Shown here piece by piece: positions 36,335-44,778 of a stretch of DNA of 64,000 bases. Location of the stretch: NCBI RefSeq assembly GCF_018131105.1, contig NZ_JAFCJI010000002.1, positions 744,001 to 808,000 on the forward strand, written 5' to 3'. Below the pieces are notes generated by a model. The model was not told the DNA's origin and did not search any database. It worked only from the letters and a program-made list of their open reading frames with translations. The position numbers and the translations under genes are program-made. Every line of letters starts with the position of its first letter. Within the stretch, counting starts at the first letter, position 1. The stretch comes from Bradyrhizobium manausense (GTDB taxonomy: Bacteria > Pseudomonadota > Alphaproteobacteria > Rhizobiales > Xanthobacteraceae).

Positions 36335-37350
36335 TGCTCCCTAGAGGGCCTGCTTGGCAGAGCCTTCGGCAACAAGCGCTGATGGTCGTGCCCGAGAGAA
36401 CGGTGGTATTGAAAACGAAGCCAACGACGGTTCGCGAGTGGCTATCAAACGGCGCGTTCGTTACGACAGCAACCTCGACCCGTCAGTTTTTGCTTTCGGC
36501 TTCTCATGTTGAAATAGCCGCTGCACTTCATTCAGAAGTGGCCTTCTATCTGGATCACGCAACGGAACACTCAGTCACCCTGCGACATCAACTGAGTTCG
36601 GGGCGCTGGTCTAGTCCTGCGTGGCTCTGTGTGACGTTTTATTATTGGGCATTTTTTCTAGCTCTCGGTCTCACTCGCGTGCTCGGAAAAACAGCAGTGT
36701 TTCTAGAGCGAAAGCAAGTTCAGGATCTTCATCGCCTGTCGAGCGCAGCATCGCCCTCGCCCGGAGCTGGGGCATTCGTAATGGAATGTGTACCGTCCAG
36801 CACTGTGGCGTACGCGGACGTTAAGCTCACAAAATCCAACCAAACCCGAGTACATAATCTCGTTTGGCAGCTCCTGACAGATGAAATCGCAAAGCTGGTC
36901 AAGCTCACGATTTCTGGCGATGATGAAGATAGGCTTTACGTGGCGCTCTGGACCGCTTTTGATTTGCTTGGAAGCGCATGGCCGTCGGACCTTAGGAACG
37001 CGGTGAACTATCGACCGGGCGAGGGATACTCGGCGGGGCGTGTCCCAGCAAAAATAAAATCGTTCGGCACCCTCAAGATCGATCCGCCGACTAATTTCAG
37101 CGCCAGTCTAGGGCGATTAGAGAACGCGATATCTGGAGTGTCGAAATCGACGACTGTCTCCGGCGACGTGGATCTCATGTCTAAAATTCTCCTTGAAACG
37201 ACACTGATACTCGATGCGCTTTATCGCGAGCTTCACTCTGAGGTAATCGATCGGCGACGGATTGACATTAGGTGGCAGAATTCTCGAACCCGTTTTCTGA
37301 GCCAACAGTTTGCATGCTATAATGAGCCTAGTTGGCCGTTTGCATTGTGA
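36334..37350 (+). CDS. Unknown partner of the DGQHR protein
   Basis: 338 residues, no confident family. The N-terminal 90 residues are mixed alpha/beta. A hydrophobic helical block follows, SPAWLCVTFYYWAFFLALGLTRVLG (about residues 92-116). The middle contains LWTAFDLLGSAWPSDLRNAVNYRPGEGYSA, in which RNxxNYR resembles the catalytic R-x4-6-H of HEPN RNases with the His replaced. The C-terminus is helical. The start ATG overlaps the DGQHR stop (TAATG). Genes of this shape are typical toxins or effectors of two-gene defence systems, but that is an inference. Its 3' end overlaps a small convergent gene by 23 bases. Confidence 0.6.
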   Translation: MLPRGPAWQSLRQQALMVVPERTVVLKTKPTTVREWLSNGAFVTTATSTRQFLLSASHVEIAAALHSEVAFYLDHATEHSVTLRHQLSSGRWSSPAWLCVTFYYWAFFLALGLTRVLGKTAVFLERKQVQDLHRLSSAASPSPGAGAFVMECVPSSTVAYADVKLTKSNQTRVHNLVWQLLTDEIAKLVKLTISGDDEDRLYVALWTAFDLLGSAWPSDLRNAVNYRPGEGYSAGRVPAKIKSFGTLKIDPPTNFSASLGRLENAISGVSKSTTVSGDVDLMSKILLETTLILDALYRELHSEVIDRRRIDIRWQNSRTRFLSQQFACYNEPSWPFAL

Positions 37351-37507
37351 GTTCGATTTTCTTTCTCGGCCGAACCGCCCCGAATGCGTACAGCTCACGC
37401 TGTTCGGCCGCCACCATACGAAACGCGGAAGCCGCTGTGACCGCCTCTAGCTTCAGCGAAAGTGATTGAGAAAAGCAGTGGCCGCGACGATGATGATCCG
37501 TCTTCAT
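37328..37507 (-). CDS. Small hypothetical protein, 59 aa
   Basis: MKTDHHRRGHCFSQSLSLKL opens a 59-residue basic protein with a GGGAG box eight bases upstream of the ATG at 37507. It seems similar to small Bradyrhizobium hypotheticals I remember, but I cannot verify this. Convergent with and slightly overlapping the gene at 36334. The remaining spacer to 37792 shows nothing further. Confidence 0.45.
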   Translation of the reverse strand: MKTDHHRRGHCFSQSLSLKLEAVTAASAFRMVAAEQRELYAFGAVRPRKKIELTMQTAN

Positions 37508-37792
37508 CGTGGGTTCTCCCTGAGTCGCCAATTTCGGCGAGACGCTCGGTTTGACCTCAAGGCGGAACTCATTCGTACGCACACGACTAACGTCTAGGGG
37601 CAACCAATCGAGACCTCGCGTGCGCTATTCTTCGCGCCGAGAAATGTCAGAGGCACGGCGAGCACTAGTATCGAGCTTGCTTGGTGTTGAAACTTGCGTC
37701 CGCAGTGGCCGCTGTGCAAGTTCATCAAGGTGAGTCGATCGAGAAACCGCGCGGTTCCCAATCTGAAACTCAAGGACCGTGGGTACAGGTCG

Positions 37793-38218
37793 ATGAACAC
37801 TAAAAGTGTTTCCATAGTCGCAAGCGCCTTGGCAATTTACGGGGTGATCATCACTCCCACATTTGCCCAAGCAGTCAATCTGACCTGTCGAGGGCGCTAT
37901 CATGTCTACCCTCCTGAAGAGTCGATAGATGCATCGCTTCCACCCTCTGCATCATCGGTAGATCTTGCGGCAAAGCGGATCGTTACACCCTTGGGTGCTT
38001 ACACGCTCTCGCAAATCGACGAGGATCAACTCACGTTCGATGCGCCAGCCAGCCCTACCTTCGGTTTTATCACTCACGGCACGCTCGATCGCGTGACTGG
38101 CAAGATGCTAATCTGGTGGTTCCTGCCACCGGAATACGAACGGTTCAAGGGCAATCGGTCTGCACATGCGGCTCGGTACGCAGAACTCGAATGTTCGATT
38201 GCGAGGCGCTTGCTCTAG
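37793..38218 (+). CDS. Exported hypothetical protein
   Basis: A 141-residue protein. MNTKSVSIVASALAIYGVIITPTFAQA is a clear Sec signal peptide with TFAQA cleavage. The mature part, VNLTCRGRYHVYPPEESIDASLPPSASSVDLAAKRIVTPLGAYTLSQIDEDQLTFD, has two cysteines and predicted beta strands. I recognise no catalytic motif. The start at 37793 follows ACAGG; the frame extends upstream to 37694 without a leader. Island cargo of unknown role. Confidence 0.65.
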   Translation: MNTKSVSIVASALAIYGVIITPTFAQAVNLTCRGRYHVYPPEESIDASLPPSASSVDLAAKRIVTPLGAYTLSQIDEDQLTFDAPASPTFGFITHGTLDRVTGKMLIWWFLPPEYERFKGNRSAHAARYAELECSIARRLL

Positions 38219-38396
38219 AGGCTACAGAAGTGGCAGTCTGCTCATCGACGATTTGACAAGCGTTCAAACTTAAGCAGCTGCTGGCTGTATCGGTTGGCGT
38301 GTTGCAGGCGGCTCCGGCCGCGCCGCAGCAGCACTGAGCATCATGTTAGGTTGGATACAAGATCGGACGCAGCGCGGGCCATAATGGGGCACATCG

Positions 38397-38858
38397 ATGC
38401 GGTTTTCAAATTGGGTCAAGTTCGATGAGCGAGACCTGCTGAAAAACACAAATTACCCCGGCGTATACGCCATAGCAATTTCCAGAACGAATATCGCAGG
38501 CAAGCGGTTCGGTTGGGTAAAGGAGATATGTTACTTCGGTTTCACAAATGGGGTCAGCGGCCTTCGCGGTCGCCTCAATGCGTTCAATAACACGTTGCGC
38601 GACAAGTCCGGTCCGGGCCATGGCGGCGCCGAGAGGTTTCGCGGCAAATACCGCAACGGTAATATGCTTGCGAAGAAGCTCTATGTGGCTGTTTGTCCAT
38701 TTGAGTGCAACGTCTCCTCAAACTTGCCTAAGGACTTGCGGACAATGGGCGATGTCGTGCGGGCGGAGTACCTTGCATTTGCAAAGTACGCGGCCCTTTT
38801 CGGTCGATTGCCGGAGTTCAACGACAAGGAGAAATCGCCGAAGCGACAGATGCTTTGA
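38397..38858 (+). CDS. Probable GIY-YIG-type nuclease domain protein
   Basis: 153 residues. PGVYAIAISRTN and KEICYFGFTNGVSGLRGRLNAFNN reproduce the GIY-(x10-11)-YIG core as GVY and YFG, with the following G-LRGRL corresponding to the conserved Arg of the family. A later Glu in VVRAEYLAFAKY is a candidate metal ligand. The enzyme would be a small stand-alone DNA endonuclease or nicking protein. No HNH or zinc finger is fused. Single gene in the island cargo; substitution at the GIY/YIG glycines and isoleucine is conservative, so activity is plausible but unproven. Confidence 0.6.
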   Translation: MRFSNWVKFDERDLLKNTNYPGVYAIAISRTNIAGKRFGWVKEICYFGFTNGVSGLRGRLNAFNNTLRDKSGPGHGGAERFRGKYRNGNMLAKKLYVAVCPFECNVSSNLPKDLRTMGDVVRAEYLAFAKYAALFGRLPEFNDKEKSPKRQML

Positions 38859-38941
38859 CGGCGAGCATGAAGTAGCCGATATCGTGCAACCGGCAGCGCC
38901 GATGTGACGGCAACAGCGCTACTACGTTCGCAGCTTTACGG

Positions 38942-39169
38942 TCACCAAGGATCGAATGATTCAAGTTGAGCGCGAGCCAGCGACACTTTAGCGACGGCAT
39001 CTCTTCGCAAATCGTGTCCGGCAGCCGTCAAATCGAACCCCACGATGAGACCGAGCCGTCTTAACGTCAGAAGGGCAAGAGGGTCACACAGTTCAATGGA
39101 AAGTCCGGCTCCTAATACAGCAATGGTGCGCTGTTCATCGCTATCGAGATCAGCCCATGAGAGGTACAT
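38942..39169 (-). CDS. Small hypothetical protein, 75 aa
   Basis: MYLSWADLDSDEQRTIAVLGAG opens a 75-residue protein that looks like a compact winged-helix unit (LALLTLRRLGLIVGFDLTAAGHDLRRDAV, a helix-turn-helix followed by an AAGHDLRR wing). GGAG seven bases upstream favours the ATG at 39169. It might be a small DNA-binding regulator; no partner is obvious. Confidence 0.55.
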   Translation of the reverse strand: MYLSWADLDSDEQRTIAVLGAGLSIELCDPLALLTLRRLGLIVGFDLTAAGHDLRRDAVAKVSLARAQLESFDPW

Positions 39170-39195
39170 CACGCGGCTCCGCGCTAAACGATTAT

Positions 39196-39330
39196 CTAAA
39201 ACCCAAATGCGTGCCTGATTTGCCGCAGCATAGCCATTGCGGCATCGGTGTACCGACCGTTGGTTAGATACTGATCGAGTTGCGCTGAGCTAACCAGCGC
39301 CACAACCGCCACTGTGAAGCCTTTAAACAT
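39196..39330 (-). CDS. Small hypothetical protein, 44 aa
   Basis: MFKGFTVAVVALVSSAQLDQ opens a 44-residue frame ending RHAFGF. AGGAGAGG sits just upstream of the ATG at 39330. The N-terminal half is a hydrophobic helix (signal anchor-like). I remember near-identical short proteins repeated in Bradyrhizobium genomes, so it is likely a real gene although very short. Confidence 0.55.
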   Translation of the reverse strand: MFKGFTVAVVALVSSAQLDQYLTNGRYTDAAMAMLRQIRHAFGF

Positions 39331-39647
39331 GGCCTCTCCTGAAAGAGACCGCCAACCGAGCGTGTCGAAAATCTACCCGTTCTTAGAATGCGCTGCCGCA
39401 TATCGCGGCCTAATATTCAAATGGTGACATCGATCTCTCACCAATTCCCTAACGGGCGACATACCGTGCGTGCGGTGTGATGAGGACGATGGGTTGCATT
39501 ATGTTACCTGAAAATCCCGTTCGCATTCCTGTGCGTGGAACAGAGAAGGAAGTTTGGTCAGTCGGGTGTACAGGGAAACAAACAACTTTGGAGTGGTCTG
39601 TCTGAGTTGGCGATTTGACTTGCTGCCGCAAAAAGCCGGGAGGCAAT
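39331..39647. other. Intergenic region in the island
   Basis: 317 bases; the frames on either strand lack ribosome-binding sites and resemble nothing known. I see no repeat or RNA gene. Confidence 0.4.
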
Positions 39648-40013
39648 TCATCGCTGAGCAGGCCATGGCTCGCAAGCAATTCCGTCCCGGTCGCGATCGT
39701 GGTGTTTCCAATAGCCTGGCTCTCCACGCCTTGACGGCGCCAGACCCACCAAGCGAGCAAATTCGCAGTTTGGCGCGGATGCAATATGTCTCAGCGTTGT
39801 CGCGACCGGCCAAGGACTCGAAATAAGAAGCCAAATAGCCGGATAGACAACAAAAATGACAGCGATGGCGCTAAACGCCGCAATGGCCCACCGCAACTTG
39901 GTAGTAGTACGATCACGGCGCGATACCGCACGGAAACGGCGCTGCAAATCGCGCAGTCTCTGATCTGGACCGGGGTCGGAATGAGCCGGGTTTGAGCCGG
40001 GAAGTTGCGGCAT
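39648..40013 (-). CDS. Membrane-anchored excalibur-domain protein
   Basis: 121 residues. One transmembrane helix (WAIAAFSAIAVIFVVYPAIWLLI) is followed by NCEFARLVGLAPSRRGEPGYWKHHDRDRDGIACEPWP, an excalibur calcium-binding domain (CxxARxxGxxPxxxGxxGYxxxxDRDxDGxACE). The domain would face the periplasm. The ATG at 40013 begins the conserved part; the frame is open to 40070. Excalibur domains are common in secreted nucleases and envelope proteins; here it stands alone. Confidence 0.75.
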   Translation of the reverse strand: MPQLPGSNPAHSDPGPDQRLRDLQRRFRAVSRRDRTTTKLRWAIAAFSAIAVIFVVYPAIWLLISSPWPVATTLRHIASAPNCEFARLVGLAPSRRGEPGYWKHHDRDRDGIACEPWPAQR

Positions 40014-40072
40014 GAATTCAGCAGGCTGACATTTGGGCCAAGTCAAGCAGCGCTTGCGATCTAGCAACACGG

Positions 40073-41662
40073 CTAGTTCGCAAGCTCGCTCACGGCTATT
40101 GCGTCCGTTGCAGTTCTCATTCGCATACTCTGTCTGTATTCGATTGCCTCCGCTACCTCGCGAAACTCCAACAGTTGGCCCGTCAATTGGGCAAGATGGG
40201 CCTTCACGACTAGCGGAGTGGCGCGGAAGAATTCCCTTCGTCGATTGACCTCGTTTACGCGGCAGCCAGATAGCCGATCATGCATCGAGCTTTCGATGCC
40301 GACCGCATCGTCGGAGAAAAACAGTGCGTGAACGTCGAAATTGAATGGCACTGATGCATCGCTCAACTCTCGAATGCGTTCCATCGGGTCGAGCCGCCTT
40401 GTCATGCCGATCTTCACCATATCCTGTCCAAACGAGCCGAGATTAGAGATCACGTAGACATATCCAGCGCGCGTATTGGCGGCACGAGCATCAACGCTCT
40501 CAATGGCTTTCTCAACTTCAACAATTTGCTCCCGGAGCCGCAGCATCCCGTCTTCATCGCCGTTCGCTGTCACCGCATCCAATGCGTTTTGGTAGTGCTG
40601 TCGCTCCTTGGTTAGTTTTGCGCGCTCTCGTTCGATCTCCTGCTGCGCTTTGCGCTCATCACGCATCCGCTCCCGCTGCTGTCGCTCCGCTTCTTTTTCC
40701 TCTGACTGCTTTTGGAGAAAGTCAGCAGTAAGTTGCAACTCGTCAATGCGGAGCTGGACGTAGCTCGGTAAAATACTCACCTGCATCGTGACACCCAGTT
40801 TCCGGATGGTTTCCTCAACCTTTCTTAGACGGTCTATAGCACTGTCGAGCTTGAAGGGCTTCAAACCACGGACCAAGTTGTCTGCCTCCGCATTGAAGGC
40901 ACGCAACATCAGCTTGGAAATCTCTCTGACCATCTTGTTGCCGTCGGTGGTCGATCCATTCACCGTCCAGTTTGTTGCTGCGAGAACTGCGCCGCCGTCT
41001 TTCTTTGCGGCTGCCTTAATGGCATCTTGAAGACGATCAAGAGCGTGCTCGTAGGCCAATGCGTCGGTGAGCGGATGCCGATACTCATAGATGCCGACTT
41101 CTTGAAGTAGGGCCGTCTCCCTCGTCTCAACTACCATTCGCCGGGCTTCATCAACTTCACCCTTTAGGTTGGCGCGCTCCGCAGCAATATCTGTACGAGC
41201 TTTTACGAGCTCCTCCTTCAGCGCATCTACCGCTGTCTGCAACTCGCGCCGCCGTGCGTCCAAATCAAGCAACGGAAGAGCGCCGATAGTGACTAGCTGC
41301 TGCTGCGCAGTATTCCGCTCGGCCCGAAGCTGGGCGACCTCCGCTCTCAGTTGGGCCAAGCAGGAGGAAGCCTCCCCAATCTCCCCATCTGCTGAAGCAA
41401 GTCTAGCGTTGAGCTGGTCCATCTCCTCTAAAAGCTTGCGCGCAAATGCGCGGGCGCCGAAGAACGGCACGGCCCTAGCTTGACTGACCTGTTGCATTGA
41501 GAGCCCCAAAAGAGAAAAAGCCTTGTCTGGAAGCGCGGCACGATTAATGGTTGAGTAGAGTTTCAGAACATCATTGTAGGTGCAAGCGGGACTAGAGGTC
41601 GCAAGCAGGGTCTCCGTTAGGCATTGCGAGGGCAGCGTGTGCATCGCACTGCATGATCGCAA
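40073..41662 (-). CDS. DUF4041 and GIY-YIG (T5orf172/Mug113-type) protein
   Basis: Up to 529 residues. Middle: a long coiled coil (about 75-190), then ALLQEVGIYEYRHPLTDALAYEHALDRLQDAIKAA, the DUF4041 core; another coiled coil rich in Glu/Arg; and a C-terminal GIY-YIG domain, AGYVYVISNLGSFGQDMVKIGMTRRLDPMERIRELSDASVPF, with a Glu in DDAVGIESSMHDRL. This architecture is found in phages and mobile elements. The start is uncertain: an ATG at 41497 has GGGG six bases upstream and may be the true start, since the 55 residues before it look unlike the family. It is 146 bases from a divergent exported gene. Confidence 0.8.
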   Translation of the reverse strand: MRSCSAMHTLPSQCLTETLLATSSPACTYNDVLKLYSTINRAALPDKAFSLLGLSMQQVSQARAVPFFGARAFARKLLEEMDQLNARLASADGEIGEASSCLAQLRAEVAQLRAERNTAQQQLVTIGALPLLDLDARRRELQTAVDALKEELVKARTDIAAERANLKGEVDEARRMVVETRETALLQEVGIYEYRHPLTDALAYEHALDRLQDAIKAAAKKDGGAVLAATNWTVNGSTTDGNKMVREISKLMLRAFNAEADNLVRGLKPFKLDSAIDRLRKVEETIRKLGVTMQVSILPSYVQLRIDELQLTADFLQKQSEEKEAERQQRERMRDERKAQQEIERERAKLTKERQHYQNALDAVTANGDEDGMLRLREQIVEVEKAIESVDARAANTRAGYVYVISNLGSFGQDMVKIGMTRRLDPMERIRELSDASVPFNFDVHALFFSDDAVGIESSMHDRLSGCRVNEVNRRREFFRATPLVVKAHLAQLTGQLLEFREVAEAIEYRQSMRMRTATDAIAVSELAN

Positions 41663-41808
41663 CGCTCCGCAATGTGTCGGTTTGTGGCAATGCGACGAAT
41701 TGCGAGGCCCTGATCCAATTGGTGTCGCAACTCCAAATTGATGTGCTAAATTCTTGGTGGCCCTAGCGGGCCAATATTTCAGATCAGCACATTTTGGAGG
41801 GAATTAAG

Positions 41809-42258
41809 ATGCGACGCACTTACGTTCTATGTTTCGTCTTGGCCGCTCTCAGCTCTCCCTGCCTTGCAGCGGATGCAGATCTCAAGCAGGAGGTAGAAAA
41901 ACTCGGTTCCGCTTATGCCGACAATTTCAATAAGCAGAACGCGGCGGGTATTGCTGCGCTCTATGCGACCGGCGGGATGATGATCAATGCAGCCGGACCT
42001 CACACAAATATCGCGGAAACCTACACCGGAGTATTCAAGGCCGGCTTCAATCACAATGAGATAACGGTGGATCAAGTCTCGCCCTTGGGGCCTGATACCC
42101 TGGTTGCGGTCGGTGAATTCCATCTCACTGGCAAGAATGCAGCCGGGGAGCCTATGGATTTCAAAGGGCTTTGGACAGCGACGGATGTTCGTGAAGGCGG
42201 CGTATGGAAAATTCGGGCGCTCGCTGCCTTCCCGAAAGCGCCACCGCCGAAAGACTAG
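41809..42258 (+). CDS. Exported SnoaL/DUF4440-like protein
   Basis: 149 residues with signal peptide MRRTYVLCFVLAALSSPCLAADA, then an NTF2-fold domain (EKLGSAYADNFNKQNAAGIAALYATGGMMINAAGPHTNIAETYTGVFKAGF). GGAGG eight bases upstream fixes the ATG at 41809. Such periplasmic proteins are common in Bradyrhizobium (often with ketosteroid-isomerase-like annotation); the ligand is unknown. Confidence 0.8.
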   Translation: MRRTYVLCFVLAALSSPCLAADADLKQEVEKLGSAYADNFNKQNAAGIAALYATGGMMINAAGPHTNIAETYTGVFKAGFNHNEITVDQVSPLGPDTLVAVGEFHLTGKNAAGEPMDFKGLWTATDVREGGVWKIRALAAFPKAPPPKD

Positions 42259-42438
42259 ACTTGCAATGGCGGAGGAGCGCCCAAATGCAGTCTGGCTTCC
42301 TCCGCCTGACCCCTATGGAGTGCGCCGCAATATCGCGCGATCAGCCATAATCCGTAATTTTACGGGAATTGCATATTTATCCCGTTTCGCATCTACTTCA
42401 GATTGTTTTTATGACCATCCGAATTTCAGACGGGGCCA

Positions 42439-42609
42439 ATGAGCGTCAAAGCCATGATGGCAACTATTCTCCAAGACCAGATGAAGTCACGCGGCATTAG
42501 TTCGCTGTCGCGATCCGACTACGAGCAGATCGTAGAACTGCTGATTGAGCAGCTTCGCGAACTTGAGTTCGAGTTGGCGGCGCGAGAACTTCGTCGGCCA
42601 GAACCATGA
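42439..42609 (+). CDS. Small hypothetical protein, 56 aa
   Basis: MSVKAMMATILQDQMKSRGI opens a 56-residue, highly charged helical protein ending ARELRRPEP. CGGGG lies four bases upstream. It precedes the PD-(D/E)XK-like gene by 16 bases in the same direction, so it is probably its operon partner (perhaps an antitoxin- or adaptor-like helical protein; inference). Confidence 0.55.
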   Translation: MSVKAMMATILQDQMKSRGISSLSRSDYEQIVELLIEQLRELEFELAARELRRPEP

Positions 42610-42625
42610 TTTGGGGATCATCTCC

Positions 42626-43180
42626 ATGCCAGCGTACTCCTCAAAAGCACAGCCATATTTGCACGCGATCGCCGAAGGGATCTTCTCCTCAGAGAAAATC
42701 AGAGACTGGCTCATCAGCGGCACGCCAGCCGAAGTCGAATATACCGGGGCCGATGTTCTAAGGGACGAACAACGTAGGGTGCGCTGGCAAAAGAAACAAA
42801 CGAAGCAGCCGTTCTGGGCAAACTACTTTTGTGGCAAGGACGCTCGATGCACGTGCAGGATCGAGGGGAGCAAAGGCTTGGAGACGGACGCGATCTTCTT
42901 TCTTCGCTCCCGCTCTCGCAGAGTATTGGCCGTTCATGCGGAATTCAAACATGTAAACGAAGCTTTCGGGTATGGACAGCCGGAAGCTTATCCGTTGCGG
43001 GCTGCTTGTTTCGCAAAAACCTATCAATCGCGCCCCACGATAAATCCGCATCATGATTGGACGACGGTTCTATTCTGCGGTGAGGATGCCCTTTCAGATG
43101 AACGCATCTCATGCTTTCAACGTGTAATCACTCACACCGAAGCCGCACTAGCGATTTCAGCTTATCCTTACCGAAATTAG
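42626..43180 (+). CDS. Probable PD-(D/E)XK-like nuclease
   Basis: 184 residues. GLETDAIFFLRSRSRRVLAVHAEFKHVNEAFGYGQPEAYPLRAAC contains D-x(n)-E-x-K (TDA ... AEFKH) followed by a helix with GQ, the core of many restriction-endonuclease-like enzymes. RWQKKQTKQPFWANYFCGKDARCTCRIEG precedes it with several cysteines. The ATG at 42626 was chosen for GGGGAT upstream; the frame reaches 42545. I recognise the fold pattern, not the family. It lies in the densest part of the cargo. Confidence 0.55.
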   Translation: MPAYSSKAQPYLHAIAEGIFSSEKIRDWLISGTPAEVEYTGADVLRDEQRRVRWQKKQTKQPFWANYFCGKDARCTCRIEGSKGLETDAIFFLRSRSRRVLAVHAEFKHVNEAFGYGQPEAYPLRAACFAKTYQSRPTINPHHDWTTVLFCGEDALSDERISCFQRVITHTEAALAISAYPYRN

Positions 43181-43230
43181 TCACACGAGGACGATCCGAT
43201 AAACGAAAGAGAAAGGAGGAGGAGTTGCGG

Positions 43231-43569
43231 GTGCTCTTAATCTGGACACTGTGTGCATCACTCGTTTGTGCTTCGTTGCCAGCAATGGCGGCTGACCTCC
43301 CCGACTACGCGGTCGAAAAGTGGTGCGATCAGGTTTCTCGAACCAGCGGATCGCGCTCCGAACTCATTTATGGCGGATGCATCGATCAGGAGCAGACAGC
43401 TTACGATCGCCTGAAAGCCACTTGGTCTAGTGTGCCTTCACAAACGCGAAATTGGTGCGCGCAGGTCGCCCGGTCAGGTGGTGGTGGCTCGTATACGATC
43501 CTCAATGGATGTGTCGATCAAGAGAATACCGCGCGCCAACAAAACACAACACGCCGTTTCCAGCGCTAG
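43231..43569 (+). CDS. Exported hypothetical with duplicated Cys motif
   Basis: 112 residues, GTG start with AGGAGGAG upstream. The leader is LIWTLCASLVCASLPAMAA. The mature part has two copies of a Cys unit: WCDQVSRTSGSRSELIYGGCIDQEQTAYDRL and WCAQVARSGGGGSYTILNGCVDQENTARQ. Each has a WCxxV...CxxQExxA pattern, suggesting two disulfide-bonded hairpins. Function unknown. It lies 13 bases before a membrane protein gene. Confidence 0.65.
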   Translation: MLLIWTLCASLVCASLPAMAADLPDYAVEKWCDQVSRTSGSRSELIYGGCIDQEQTAYDRLKATWSSVPSQTRNWCAQVARSGGGGSYTILNGCVDQENTARQQNTTRRFQR

Positions 43570-43582
43570 CGAGAGAGATTAG

Positions 43583-43978
43583 ATGGACGGAGCATTTTGG
43601 ATACTGATCGGAATTTCCCTCCTGATCTATCTAGCCCCCAGCATCGTCGCTGCCGAGCGTCGTCATCATCAACTGAAAGCCATTGTGGCCCTCAATATCT
43701 CTGCTGGCGCCGTTGTGCTCGTGTATCTACTCGTGATGACGTACTTTCTCCCCAAGAATGATGCGACCGAGCGACTCGCGGCCCTCATTGCTATGTACAT
43801 CTTTGCAGGCGCAGTGAACGTTGGCTGGGTAGTCGCGTTGGTTTGGTCGTTGACGCAGACTTATGGACAGCAGGCTGCCCGAGACGGGAATGCGGTGCCG
43901 CCCCCCGTCGCGGAGCAAAGCCGTTGGCTCACTCTGATGAAGGAGAAGCGCCCGCGAATTATCTCTGACAAGCGGTGA
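43583..43978 (+). CDS. Superinfection-immunity-like membrane protein
   Basis: 131 residues with three hydrophobic segments. YLAPSIVAAERRHHQLKAIVALNISAG and NVGWVVALVWSLTQ match the pattern of the Imm/superinfection-immunity family (YFLPxxxAxxRxHxnxxxIxxLNxxxGWTxxGWvxALvWs). T4 Imm blocks DNA entry of related phages at the inner membrane; many bacterial homologues exist with unknown role. Here an extra hydrophobic stretch separates the two motifs. The start ATG at 43583 follows GAGAGA. Confidence 0.65.
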   Translation: MDGAFWILIGISLLIYLAPSIVAAERRHHQLKAIVALNISAGAVVLVYLLVMTYFLPKNDATERLAALIAMYIFAGAVNVGWVVALVWSLTQTYGQQAARDGNAVPPPVAEQSRWLTLMKEKRPRIISDKR

Positions 43979-44077
43979 CTACCGCTGTCATGGCAAAGAG
44001 ATCGACGATAGATCGCCATTACCCATTCGTCGGAGAGACAATTTGTGTGTGGCGGCAAACCGCGCGAGGGCGTTTGA

Positions 44078-44740
44078 ATGAAGAGGATATGCATCCCGTC
44101 ATCTGGTGCTGCGAGCTGGCAAGCCCTTCTCGCCGATCCTGTGAAACATTGGCGCACTGGGTACTCTGCACGAACACTGGCGCAATGCTGGGAAGCCGCA
44201 GACGGTTTGCCAGCGGAGGTCGCCGCTCTGTTCGGATCAGATGCCGAACTACTCATTGCGATACCGGAACATAAAGTGTCTCTCCGTGATGCAGGCAGAG
44301 AAAGTCAGACAGATATCTTTGCTTTGATAAAAGCCGACAATCGCACCATAGCCACCGCCGTAGAAGGCAAAGTCAATGAGACGTTTGGGCCGCTCATCAA
44401 GGATTGGTTTGCGGAGCCTTCGCCCGGAAAGCAGCAGCGGCTCAAGTTCTTGTGTGACCTGATCGGCGTCAGGTGTCCGCCGCCGGATAATCTGCACTAT
44501 CAGTTGTTCCACCGAACCGCTTCGGCCATTCTTGAAGCCGAACGCTTCAAAACCGATGATGCGGCTATGATTGTTCATTCCTTCTCGCCTGAGAATAAAT
44601 GGTTCGATGCGTATGCGGCGTTTGTCCAATTGTTTGGGATAATTGCCCGCCCCGGAGAACTCGCCGGCAAACCCATGCGCGACGGTCGTACAATGTACTT
44701 TGGCTGGGCGAGCGGCGACCCGCAGTATTTATCGATGTGA
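44078..44740 (+). CDS. DUF6946-like protein with PD-(D/E)XK-type core
   Basis: 220 residues. Conserved-looking blocks: HWRTGYSARTLAQCWEAADGLPAEVAALFG, AIPEHKVSLRDAGRESQTDIFALIKADNRTIATAVEGKVNETFG, and RTASAILEAERFKTDDAAMIVHSFSPENKWFDAYAAFVQLFG. The TDIF ... VEGKV pair gives D-x(n)-E-x-K, the nuclease core; the family has been catalogued as DUF6946 from memory. GAGGG upstream supports 44078. A defence-related nuclease is plausible. Confidence 0.65.
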   Translation: MKRICIPSSGAASWQALLADPVKHWRTGYSARTLAQCWEAADGLPAEVAALFGSDAELLIAIPEHKVSLRDAGRESQTDIFALIKADNRTIATAVEGKVNETFGPLIKDWFAEPSPGKQQRLKFLCDLIGVRCPPPDNLHYQLFHRTASAILEAERFKTDDAAMIVHSFSPENKWFDAYAAFVQLFGIIARPGELAGKPMRDGRTMYFGWASGDPQYLSM

Positions 44741-44778
44741 ACGCAGCGGGCGACCACAGTTGAGGCTGGGAAAGAGCG

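Noticed and set aside
39449..39834. Two overlapping 111-codon minus strand frames
   Set aside because: No Shine-Dalgarno, no family, and one overlaps the better supported excalibur-domain gene.
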